Positions 1 to 6,315 of a stretch of DNA of 7,646 nucleotides are shown one piece after another. Within the stretch, counting starts at the first letter, position 1. Each line of letters opens with the position of its first letter. The stretch covers positions 1 through 7,646 of the forward strand of contig CAAEKX010000311.1 in assembly GCA_900756605.1 (NCBI GenBank), in the 5' to 3' direction. The translations under genes were made by a program, and so were the position numbers. The notes below the pieces were generated by a model. It was given only the letters and a program-made list of their open reading frames with translations, had not been told where the DNA came from and made no database searches. Origin of the DNA: Coriobacteriia bacterium. Its GTDB lineage: Bacteria; Actinomycetota; Coriobacteriia; Coriobacteriales; QAMH01.

Positions 1-48
1 CCGAAGATCTCGAGCTTGCCCCCATCGGCTGCCCCGGCCCCTAAACCC
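1..48. other. short non-coding edge downstream of the first FHA gene
   Basis: This is the 3' flank of the minus-strand FHA gene that ends at base 49. I see no convincing intrinsic terminator (no GC stem followed by a T run on the minus strand) and no start of a further gene. The operon could therefore continue beyond the window edge. Confidence 0.5.
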
Positions 49-1005
49 CTACCGCACGCCCGCGATCACCACGTATCGCGTGCTCTTGCCGAACACCAGC
101 TCGTCACCGGGCTTGATAGCCACGGGCTCCCCCGTCCAACCGCCCCGTTCGTCAGCCGGCGGCTCCACCACGGTCTCGGATCGGTCTGCGCCATTCACCA
201 GCACGGTGCCGTTCGTCGATCCGGTGCCCTCGACGTACCACTCGCCCGCGTCATCGTGCCAGATGCGCGCATGATGGCGCGAGACGTCGTCCGCCACGTC
301 GCTCAGGGAGTCTTTCCCCGTCGCAAAGGCGCCCACCTCGATCTCGCTGTTCTTGCTGGGATCAAGCCAATGGGGCGACCCCATCACGTACCCATCCATC
401 ACGCGCAAGAGCCCCAGGGTCACGGACCTCTCTGGCACGTCCCAGTCGCGCACCTTCTTGGAATGCGGCGTGACAAGCGGCGTCGCCACCGGGCTTCCGT
501 GGATTTCCTCGGCAAAGGCAAAGGCGCGGGTCGTTGCCTCGGCCACGCTAGCACTCAACGCCGTCGTCACAAAGAGCACCATGGCGATCTCGACGCGCTC
601 CTCGACTCTAAATTCGCCGTTGTCGGACAGGCGGGCGAGCATGTTGAGGTATGGGGCGGTGTTTTGCCCGCGGTGGCTCAGGGCCGTCACCATCTCGCGT
701 CCCGCCGTCCCCGCTATCATCGTCATGATCGCCTGGTTGCTCATGCGCTTCTTGAGGCGCGCGACGATGCGCATGGCGCATTTCTCGCAGTCGATGAAGT
801 AGTCGCTTTTCACGGATTCCACCGGGGCGTGGACGAGATAACGCGAGATCCACGTCCGGTCGTTTACCCGGTTTATGGGGCTCGTCCCACCCATCAGCGG
901 CTTTTCCGAGAGGATGAGCGCGGCCAGGTCCTTGTAGCTGATATGACCGTGCTTCTTCAGGATGGAAAACAATGCTCCCAGCGGGGTTGACGGGGTCTTT
1001 GCCAT
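49..1005 (-). CDS. FHA-domain protein, copy 1 (318 aa), with unknown N-terminal domain
   Basis: This is a cytoplasmic FHA protein with no signal peptide or membrane segment. FHA domains bind phosphothreonine, so it probably reads marks made by the kinase encoded just upstream. The FHA fold covers about residues 195-318. Its hallmarks are GKD (230-232) where the family usually has GR, S242-R243-x-H245, and N265-G266-T267. Residues 1-180 are a helix-rich region that I do not recognise; it is strongly conserved in the second copy, for example TPLGALFSILKK near the start and NDRTW at 48-52. The ATG start is supported by GGAGAGGAG (1020-1012) six bases upstream. The kinase stop codon (1023-1021) directly abuts this ribosome binding site, leaving a 15-base gap, so the two genes are almost certainly cotranscribed and perhaps translationally coupled. 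The FHA call is secure; the role of the N-terminal part is unknown. Confidence 0.9.
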   Translation of the reverse strand: MAKTPSTPLGALFSILKKHGHISYKDLAALILSEKPLMGGTSPINRVNDRTWISRYLVHAPVESVKSDYFIDCEKCAMRIVARLKKRMSNQAIMTMIAGTAGREMVTALSHRGQNTAPYLNMLARLSDNGEFRVEERVEIAMVLFVTTALSASVAEATTRAFAFAEEIHGSPVATPLVTPHSKKVRDWDVPERSVTLGLLRVMDGYVMGSPHWLDPSKNSEIEVGAFATGKDSLSDVADDVSRHHARIWHDDAGEWYVEGTGSTNGTVLVNGADRSETVVEPPADERGGWTGEPVAIKPGDELVFGKSTRYVVIAGVR

Positions 1006-1020
1006 GGAGTGCTCCTCTCC

Positions 1021-2406
1021 TCACGTTCGCGGTGTCCGGCGGGCGAGCCTTATGAGCGCCGACACGCCCACGATCGCCAAGGCAACGGTGCCGCCTGCGA
1101 TGATTCGCGAGCGTCCCGCCCTCCTGGCTCTACCCACTCGCCCCCTTGCCCTCGTCGTGTTGCTCACGCAGGGTGAGAGCGGGTTTCCCCAGAGGCCGTT
1201 TCTGATGTTTACGCTATAGGAGTCGATGAAGTCCGAGAGTGCCTTCTCCATCTCCCTTGCCGTGGGTCTACACGCCTGCATGGGATCCAGACAGGCGAGG
1301 ACAAGGTCGTCGAGCTGGCCATCCACCGCGGTCAGGACCCGTGCGAGTTCCCTGTCCGACGGCCTTCGCCCGCAGTGCGCCACCGCCTCCTCGACGAGCC
1401 GCGCCACCGACGCCTCATGGCCGAGTGTCGCCCTGATGTTGGTCGATGCCCCGTGAGCGCCCGTGAGGCTCCGGGGCCGACGTCCGGTCTTCTGGAGGTA
1501 ATAGGAGCGCTTCCTGCCTCCTCTTTCCAGGTCGAAGGGCGTGCGACCGTCCAGCAGCAGGTAGAGCACGCTGGCTGCGGCATAGACGTCCACCGCTGGG
1601 TCCTTGCGCAGGGTGTCGATACCGGCAACGTCTTCGGTGAGCATCTCCGGCGGGGCGAACTCCGGTGTTGCCCCTCGCAGGACGCCGTACTTCTGCGTGA
1701 GGGAGGCGCGCTGGTCGGGAAGCATCGCCGAGCCAAAGTCCACGAGCTTCAGGTCGAAGTGCCCCAGGTCCACCTGTTCCTCGAGCGCGTGTCTCGAGGT
1801 GTCGATCATGATGTTGGACGTCGAGATGTCACGATGCACCACGCTGTTCTCGAGCGTGTCCATGCGGGCGAGGAGCGCGAAGAGGTCACGTCCCAGCTGC
1901 GCCGCCGTCAGCGGCGAAAGCCTTCCCGCCTCGTCCACGAAGAGGTGCCTGAGTGCCGATTGCAGCGTCTCGCCCTCGATCCATTCCATGACGATGGCAT
2001 CTCTTCCGTCCACGCGTCCAAGCCCGTAGAGCTTCGGAAATCCCCGTATGCCCGAAAGGGTGCGCAGGGTCTGGTACTCTCGCATGAACGCCTCGTGGGC
2101 GACGGCACGGTCCATGTCATCGGTCCGTTTGGCAGGTTGCGACGTGGTGTCGCGCGCTGCATCCGGGTCGTCCATGACCTTCACGGCGACGGGTTTGCCC
2201 CAGACGTCCTCGCCATAGAGAAGCCAGCCAATCCCTCCCTGGCGGCAACGGGTCCTGTCGACGAAGAGGGAGGAGAACCTCCGCACATGGGCCTCCTGCT
2301 CGTCGGGAGGCAGGGTCCAGGGCGCTGAGAAGCCGTCCAGGTGAACGACCTGCAGTCCGGCTGTGCCGTGCTCGTTGTGCGTTTCCGGACATGAGGGGTT
2401 TTCCAT
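1021..2406 (-). CDS. Ser/Thr protein kinase, copy 1 (461 aa), C-terminally membrane-anchored
   Basis: This is a eukaryotic-type (Hanks) Ser/Thr kinase. Visible motifs are a glycine loop at G57-G58-x-G60, the ATP-binding lysine K76 in VAVK, a probable helix-C glutamate E110, the catalytic loop HRD 191-193 with N198, DFG 223-225, and APPE 251-254. The catalytic loop reads HRDISTSN, so the usual lysine two residues after HRD is serine. The glycine loop is followed by W-L-L rather than the usual x-V-x. After the kinase domain comes a basic, Arg-rich stretch and one hydrophobic helix at about 435-454 near the very C terminus. That predicts a tail-anchored enzyme with the catalytic domain inside the cell and no real extracellular sensor. 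It has its own promoter about 85 bases upstream. The ATG start matches copy 2 in sequence (MEnP), although no Shine-Dalgarno sequence is seen. It is likely cotranscribed with FHA copy 1. Confidence 0.92.
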   Translation of the reverse strand: MENPSCPETHNEHGTAGLQVVHLDGFSAPWTLPPDEQEAHVRRFSSLFVDRTRCRQGGIGWLLYGEDVWGKPVAVKVMDDPDAARDTTSQPAKRTDDMDRAVAHEAFMREYQTLRTLSGIRGFPKLYGLGRVDGRDAIVMEWIEGETLQSALRHLFVDEAGRLSPLTAAQLGRDLFALLARMDTLENSVVHRDISTSNIMIDTSRHALEEQVDLGHFDLKLVDFGSAMLPDQRASLTQKYGVLRGATPEFAPPEMLTEDVAGIDTLRKDPAVDVYAAASVLYLLLDGRTPFDLERGGRKRSYYLQKTGRRPRSLTGAHGASTNIRATLGHEASVARLVEEAVAHCGRRPSDRELARVLTAVDGQLDDLVLACLDPMQACRPTAREMEKALSDFIDSYSVNIRNGLWGNPLSPCVSNTTRARGRVGRARRAGRSRIIAGGTVALAIVGVSALIRLARRTPRT

Positions 2407-2453
2407 GGTGCGCGACGTTGTTTTCTACTAAGGGCGGCGGTTAGAGGGCGTCG

Positions 2454-2480
2454 AAAACCGGGTGGATTTGTCCCACCCGG
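2454..2480 (-). terminator. terminator-like hairpin in the leader of kinase copy 1
   Basis: On the minus strand the arms CCGGGTGG (2480-2473) and CCACCCGG (2465-2458) pair perfectly across a 7-base loop and are followed by TTTT (2457-2454). This has the form of a short intrinsic terminator. It lies downstream of the promoter and about 50 bases before the kinase ATG. It could stop transcripts arriving from the upstream FHA gene, or act as an attenuator for the kinase itself. The U run is short, so efficiency is uncertain. The loop side contains GGGACAAAT, a 9-mer also found in the inverted repeat at 6389-6417. Confidence 0.55.
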
Positions 2481-2486
2481 GAATAA

Positions 2487-2534
2487 TTGCGCAACTATCA
2501 TATAGTGCAAATTCCGAAATTTGTTGCACAACAA
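2487..2534 (-). promoter_or_regulatory. promoter of kinase copy 1 with two palindromic operators
   Basis: On the minus strand the palindrome TTGTTGTGCAACAA (2534-2521) is followed by 18 bases, the -10 box TATGAT (2502-2497), two bases and the palindrome TTGCGCAA (2494-2487). There is no recognisable -35 box; the first palindrome sits there instead, which fits an activator-dependent promoter. The second palindrome covers the expected transcription start. The same layout with identical spacing occurs at 6316-6363. Confidence 0.7.
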
Positions 2535-2585
2535 ACGCGAGGTCAGCCGAGGGTTGAGGGCGTGCTCCCCTAGCCGTCGGCTCCT

Positions 2586-3566
2586 CTACCTCACGCCCGC
2601 GATCACCACGTATCGCGTGCTCTTGCCGAACACGAGCTCGTCGCCGGGTTTGATCACCACGGGCGTGCTCTCCCATCCCCCTCGCTCGTCAGCCGGCGGC
2701 TCCACCACGACCTCGCGACGGTCCGCGCCGCTGATGAGCACGGTTCCGTTCTTCGACCCCATCCCCTCGACGTACCACTCGCCCGCGTCGTCGTGCCAGA
2801 TGCGCGCATGGTGCCCCGAGACGTCGCTCTCGACATCGGTAATGTCGCCCGGTCCCGTCGCAAAGGCGCCCACCTCGCATTGCTCTGCGAGCTCGGCATC
2901 GAGCCAGTGCGGCGATCCCATCACGTAGCCATCCATCACGCGCAAAAGCCCCAGGCTCGTCATTTGCTCGTCGATGTGGCATTGCGCCTCAACGTCTTCC
3001 GCGTCCGGGGAGCATGGCGTGATGAGTGGCGTCACCTTCGATGACCCGTGGATTTCGTTGGTGAAGTCGAGCGCGCAAGCCGTCGCCTTCGCGACATCGG
3101 CGCTCAGGGCGGCCGTCACGAAGAGGACCATGGCGATCTCCACGTGCTCCTCGGATCCGGATTCGTCCCCTCCGTTCAGCCTCGCGAGCATGTTGAGATA
3201 GGGAGTGGTGTCCTGCCCGACCTCCTCCAGGGCGATGACCAGCTCCTTTCCGGGTCCTCCTGCGACCATCTGCATGATTTCGCGGTTTCCCAGCGTGGTG
3301 CCCCTGCGCTTCTTGAGACGGGCGATGATGCGCAGGGCGCACTTTTCGTAGCTCACGAAGTATTCGTCCTTCACGGCCTCGATCGGCGCATGCACGAGGT
3401 AGCGCGAAACCCAGGTCCGGTCGTTCACGCGGCTTGCGGGACTGACGCCTCCTGCTAATGGCTTTTCCGAGAGGATGAGCGAGGCCAGCTCCTTGTAGCT
3501 CACCTTTCCATATTTCTTCAGGATGGAGAACAGGGCTCCCAGCGGAGTCAATGTGGTTCTTGCCAC
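2586..3566 (-). CDS. FHA-domain protein, copy 2 (326 aa), GTG start
   Basis: This is the paralogue of the FHA protein at 49-1005, with the same unknown N-terminal region (about 1-185) and a C-terminal FHA domain (about 203-326). I chose the GTG at 3566 because it aligns with the start of copy 1, because GAAAGGG (3578-3572) lies five bases upstream, and because the frame further upstream lies inside the preceding kinase gene and reads as unrelated sequence. The kinase stop is only 22 bases away, so the pair is likely one operon. The FHA ligand site differs from copy 1: the GR-equivalent position is G238-P239, and the S-x-x-H motif reads S250-G251-H252-H253, while N273-G274-T275 is kept. Loss of both basic residues suggests weaker or altered phosphothreonine binding. 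A linker (about 184-202) has two extra cysteines and is longer than in copy 1. The last 40 or so residues are almost identical to copy 1. Confidence 0.88.
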   Translation of the reverse strand: MARTTLTPLGALFSILKKYGKVSYKELASLILSEKPLAGGVSPASRVNDRTWVSRYLVHAPIEAVKDEYFVSYEKCALRIIARLKKRRGTTLGNREIMQMVAGGPGKELVIALEEVGQDTTPYLNMLARLNGGDESGSEEHVEIAMVLFVTAALSADVAKATACALDFTNEIHGSSKVTPLITPCSPDAEDVEAQCHIDEQMTSLGLLRVMDGYVMGSPHWLDAELAEQCEVGAFATGPGDITDVESDVSGHHARIWHDDAGEWYVEGMGSKNGTVLISGADRREVVVEPPADERGGWESTPVVIKPGDELVFGKSTRYVVIAGVR

Positions 3567-3571
3567 GGCTA

Positions 3572-3578
3572 CCCTTTC
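3572..3578 (-). promoter_or_regulatory. ribosome binding site that fixes the GTG start of FHA copy 2
   Basis: GAAAGGG lies five bases before the GTG at 3566, inside the 22-base gap after the kinase stop codon. The longer open frame that starts further upstream overlaps the kinase gene and has no such site at the proper place. Confidence 0.7.
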
Positions 3579-3588
3579 TGCTAACTCG

Positions 3589-5316
3589 TTATGATGCCAT
3601 GCTAGCCCGTGTCTTTTTCGTCGGCACCATGCGTGTTTTCTCGACGATGACGCCAAAGGACAGGGCGCCCCACGACAGCGTTGCCGATACGGCCAGTGCG
3701 CACAGCAATAGCCAGAAGGTTGCTGGTGTGGCAAACGCCGTGCCCAGTACGAAGGCGAGCACGAGCAAGGTGCCCACGCCCACGCCGCCGCCAGTCCACG
3801 GGAGTGCCGATGATCTGCCGCGTGTCGCGATACGCGCGATGCCTCCGGTGATTGCGGGAAGCCACAGGAGAGCTGCGATCGCCAAGCCACTCAGAGCACC
3901 GGTCCATCGAATCGGGCCGAGCGCGACGGTAGCCTCGTTCGAGTCGACGAGTCCCGCAGTCACGAAGCTCACGGCAAAGAGCAAGATGGCCGCACCTATG
4001 CCCACGCCGATGTCCCAACGCCGCGACCTTCTCGCGCTGGCGACACGTGCCCGACGTTCAAAGGCATTGCTAGCACATGGACTCAATGGCTTTTCTGCAA
4101 GGGCGTTTTCGATGTTTTCGTCATACGCCTCGACAAACTGACCGAGGGCTTCCTGCACCTCGGTTGCGCGGGGACGGTACTCTTGAATGGAATCAAGGCA
4201 CGCGAGGATCACGTCGTTGAGCTGGCCATCGACCGCAGAGAGTGCCGCGGCCACTTTCCTCTCCGTGGGCTGCTCGCCAATTCTCTGCGCTGCTTTGCGC
4301 ACGAGCTTTGCCGTCTGCAGTTCGTGCTCGAGGGTGATGTCAATCGCTGTCGAGGCGGCGTGCGCACCTTTTAGTCCGCGCGGCAGGCGTTCCGTCTTGG
4401 CCAGGTAATACGAGCGCTCCCCCTCTTCGTTCTTGCCAAGATCGAAGGGCGTGTGTCCACTCAAGAGCAGGTAGAGCACGCTCGCCGCGGCATAGACGTC
4501 CACCGCCGAGCTCTTGCGCATGGTCGAGACGTTGGCGATGTCCTCCGTCAGCATTTCCGGAGGGGCGAAGTCCGGCGTCGCACCACGGGGCATCCCGTAC
4601 CGCTGCGTGAGGGATGACGAGCGAGCGGGGAGCACTGCAGATCCAAAGTCCACGAGCTTCAGGTCGAAGCTTCCCGACTCCACCTGTTCATCGAGCGTGC
4701 GCGTCGACGTATCGATCATGATGTTCGAGATCGAGATGTCGCGGTGGACAATGCCGTCTTCGAGGATTTCCATGCGGGCGAGGAGCGCGAAGAGGTCACG
4801 TCCCAGCTGCGCCACCGTCAGGGGTGAGAGCCTGTTTTCATCGTCAATGGAGAGATGCCGAATTGCCGTGGCGAGGGTCTCACCCTCGATCCACTCCATG
4901 ACGATGGCGTTCTTGCCGTCCAGACGACCCGACCCGTACAGGCGCGGAAATCCTCGCACGCCCGACAACGTGCGCAGGGTCTCGTATTCGCGACGAAACG
5001 CCACGTTGGTGATGTCGTGCGTGGGTGAGGATGCAGCGTCGTTGGATGGCGCGGATGACACTGTCCGCGCGTCTTCGATGCCCATGGTCTTCACGGCTAC
5101 CGGCTTGCCCCAGGTATCTTCGCCGTAGAAGACCTGTCCCAGACCGCCTTCCCTGCAGCGGTTCTCATCGATGAAGATCGTGGAGAAGCGCCGGTTATAC
5201 GCCTCTTGCTCATCGGGAGGCAGAGTGCGAGGAGCGGTGAAGCCCTCCAGTCGTGCCACGCGCATGCTGGCATTGTCGCGACTGTCGTGGGGTTTATGGT
5301 TCTGCGGCTTTTCCAT
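3589..5316 (-). CDS. Ser/Thr protein kinase, copy 2 (575 aa), with four C-terminal membrane helices
   Basis: This is a eukaryotic-type Ser/Thr kinase and the paralogue of the one at 1021-2406. Motifs are the glycine loop G57-G58-x-G60 followed by QVF, K76 in VAVK, probable helix-C E110, HRD 191-193 with N198, DFG 223-225 and APPE 251-254. Here too the catalytic loop is HRDISISN, with serine in place of the usual lysine. After a basic linker there are four predicted membrane helices at about 435-456, 472-494, 507-529 and 533-558, then a short basic tail that should end in the cytoplasm. This differs from the PknB plan of one helix plus extracellular PASTA repeats, and no extracellular domain is apparent. 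The gene begins 32 bases after the stalked membrane protein and is followed 22 bases later by FHA copy 2, so the three likely form one operon. The ATG has no Shine-Dalgarno sequence but matches copy 1 in position and flanking sequence. Confidence 0.92.
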   Translation of the reverse strand: MEKPQNHKPHDSRDNASMRVARLEGFTAPRTLPPDEQEAYNRRFSTIFIDENRCREGGLGQVFYGEDTWGKPVAVKTMGIEDARTVSSAPSNDAASSPTHDITNVAFRREYETLRTLSGVRGFPRLYGSGRLDGKNAIVMEWIEGETLATAIRHLSIDDENRLSPLTVAQLGRDLFALLARMEILEDGIVHRDISISNIMIDTSTRTLDEQVESGSFDLKLVDFGSAVLPARSSSLTQRYGMPRGATPDFAPPEMLTEDIANVSTMRKSSAVDVYAAASVLYLLLSGHTPFDLGKNEEGERSYYLAKTERLPRGLKGAHAASTAIDITLEHELQTAKLVRKAAQRIGEQPTERKVAAALSAVDGQLNDVILACLDSIQEYRPRATEVQEALGQFVEAYDENIENALAEKPLSPCASNAFERRARVASARRSRRWDIGVGIGAAILLFAVSFVTAGLVDSNEATVALGPIRWTGALSGLAIAALLWLPAITGGIARIATRGRSSALPWTGGGVGVGTLLVLAFVLGTAFATPATFWLLLCALAVSATLSWGALSFGVIVEKTRMVPTKKTRASMAS

Positions 5317-5348
5317 GATGCGGGGTGCGGTTTTCTGCGAAACGGTGG

Positions 5349-6239
5349 CTAGACCTGATTGAGTGCCTGGTAGACGTTATACAGGTCATCCAGCGTGTAA
5401 ATGGTGCGCCCGTCCACGGACGCCTCGATCATATGACCTTCGACGATCGGCAAAAAGCAGCTGGGGTGGGCACCGGGATCATCGCAGCCGTCGGCTGCGA
5501 AGAGGAACTTCTGGAACAGTTTGGCCGCGCGATTCAGGGACTGCCAGGCAGTGGTGACGGCGGCACGCTGACTTTCGCTGGCTGCGTCGACGAAGTCGGG
5601 CAGATGGATCTTGTGCTCGTAGTAATCGGACCACCTGATGCAATCATCGCACACGTCCATCGCAGCGTTTGCGCTTATCCAGTTCCTTATGCAGTTAGGA
5701 TCCATGCCAGGACTGTAGTTCCAGTATATCGGCGAGTCGGCGACGAGCGTGGCAAGCTGCGTGTAGTAGTCTCTGACACTGTTGTAGTCATTCACGAACT
5801 CTTCTTGGGGCGATGGCGTGGGGTCGGGAGTTGGGGTATAGGGATACCCTTCGGTGCTGGACTGCGCTTCCTGGGCTGTGAGCTGGCTCCCCGAATCTGC
5901 TGGTGCGTTTGTGCCGGGGGTGGTCACGCCTCCGGGGCCTGCCGCTCCGATGGCGCTGACGCCGGCTCCGATGACTGATGCCACCCCAGGGGTATTTGTT
6001 CCGCTCGTGGCATCTGAGCCCGCACCTGCCGCTTCCGAGGCCGGTTGGTTGTCTGCAGATCCAAAGAGGGGATTCTGGAACAGCCCATCGGATTGCTCGC
6101 CCAGTACTGGAGGTACCGCAAAGACGAAAAGTGCGAGGGAGCACGCCACCAGAAGCGTTGACGTGGTCACGAGGGCTCTGTACGCCTTGGGAAGGTGATG
6201 AAAGAAGGCGCCTATCTTCGAAGATGGCTTTGAGGTCAC
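5349..6239 (-). CDS. membrane-anchored extracellular protein with Pro/Ala/Gly/Ser/Thr stalk (296 aa), unknown function
   Basis: I do not recognise a family. Residues 1-22 are basic (several Lys, Arg, His), followed by one hydrophobic helix at about 24-44. This predicts either an N-in signal anchor or a signal peptide cleaved near VLG-E48. Residues about 50-147 are low-complexity and rich in Ala, Gly, Ser, Thr and Pro, ending in TPTPDPTPSP, which looks like an extended stalk. Residues about 148-296 form a folded domain rich in aromatic residues, with cysteines at 183, 197, 200, 252 and 261 including a CDDC motif. The GTG start at 6239 is supported by AAGGAGA (6251-6245) with GGAG six bases upstream; the frame stays open to an ATG at 6302 but nothing supports that start. 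It is the first gene of the operon, 32 bases before kinase copy 2, so it may be the sensor or surface partner of that kinase. This role is inference only. Confidence 0.82.
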   Translation of the reverse strand: MTSKPSSKIGAFFHHLPKAYRALVTTSTLLVACSLALFVFAVPPVLGEQSDGLFQNPLFGSADNQPASEAAGAGSDATSGTNTPGVASVIGAGVSAIGAAGPGGVTTPGTNAPADSGSQLTAQEAQSSTEGYPYTPTPDPTPSPQEEFVNDYNSVRDYYTQLATLVADSPIYWNYSPGMDPNCIRNWISANAAMDVCDDCIRWSDYYEHKIHLPDFVDAASESQRAAVTTAWQSLNRAAKLFQKFLFAADGCDDPGAHPSCFLPIVEGHMIEASVDGRTIYTLDDLYNVYQALNQV

Positions 6240-6244
6240 GGCAC

Positions 6245-6251
6245 TCTCCTT
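6245..6251 (-). promoter_or_regulatory. ribosome binding site that fixes the GTG start of the stalked protein
   Basis: AAGGAGA has good complementarity to the 16S rRNA tail and its GGAG core is six bases before the GTG at 6239. Starting there places the basic N terminus directly before the membrane helix, as expected for an export signal. Confidence 0.75.
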
Positions 6252-6315
6252 CGGTGTTCGAACAATGCGCATATGCCACGGTGAATGGAAAGCTCGGTCC
6301 ATTCATCATGAAAAG

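Larger units (their letters stand above)
2407..2585 (-). other. intergenic control region of kinase copy 1
   Basis: This gap separates the two kinase-FHA pairs. Reading on the minus strand it holds a palindrome-flanked promoter, then a terminator-like hairpin in the mRNA leader, then the kinase start codon. The bases nearest the upstream FHA gene (2585-2535) show no clear terminator, so readthrough from the upstream pair is possible. Confidence 0.6.
49..5316 (-). repeat. tandem duplication of a kinase-FHA gene pair
   Basis: Unit 1 is 2406-49 and unit 2 is 5316-2586, in direct orientation. By hand count the two kinases share about 162 of their first 260 residues without a gap, and the FHA proteins align over nearly their full length. 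Long identical nucleotide runs exist, for example 45 bases at 1859-1903 and 4769-4813, and 42 bases at 55-96 and 2592-2633. The units differ at the kinase C terminus (one against four membrane helices) and in the FHA ligand site. Confidence 0.9.

Noticed and set aside
16..990. Long plus-strand open frame opposite FHA copy 1
   Set aside because: It is antisense to a gene with clear FHA motifs, its translation is rich in His and Arg without any domain, and similar antisense frames are common in high-GC DNA.
1375..2328. Long plus-strand open frame opposite kinase copy 1
   Set aside because: It lies wholly against the conserved kinase domain, has an Arg/His-rich translation with no recognisable motif, and has no ribosome binding site that I can see.
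2546..2582. Possible stem AGCCGA/TCGGCT downstream of FHA copy 2 as terminator
   Set aside because: The arms are only six bases around a loop of about 25 bases and no T run follows on the minus strand.
3567..3890. N-terminal extension of FHA copy 2 to an ATG at 3890
   Set aside because: It would overlap the kinase gene by about 300 bases, has no counterpart in copy 1, and the GTG at 3566 has a good ribosome binding site.
49..5316. CRISPR or other short direct-repeat array suggested by repeated identical stretches
   Set aside because: The repeats are explained by two homologous gene copies; there are no regularly spaced short repeats.
6240..6302. N-terminal extension of the stalked protein to an ATG at 6302
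   Set aside because: It would place 21 extra residues before the basic signal region, and the GTG at 6239 has the only good ribosome binding site.
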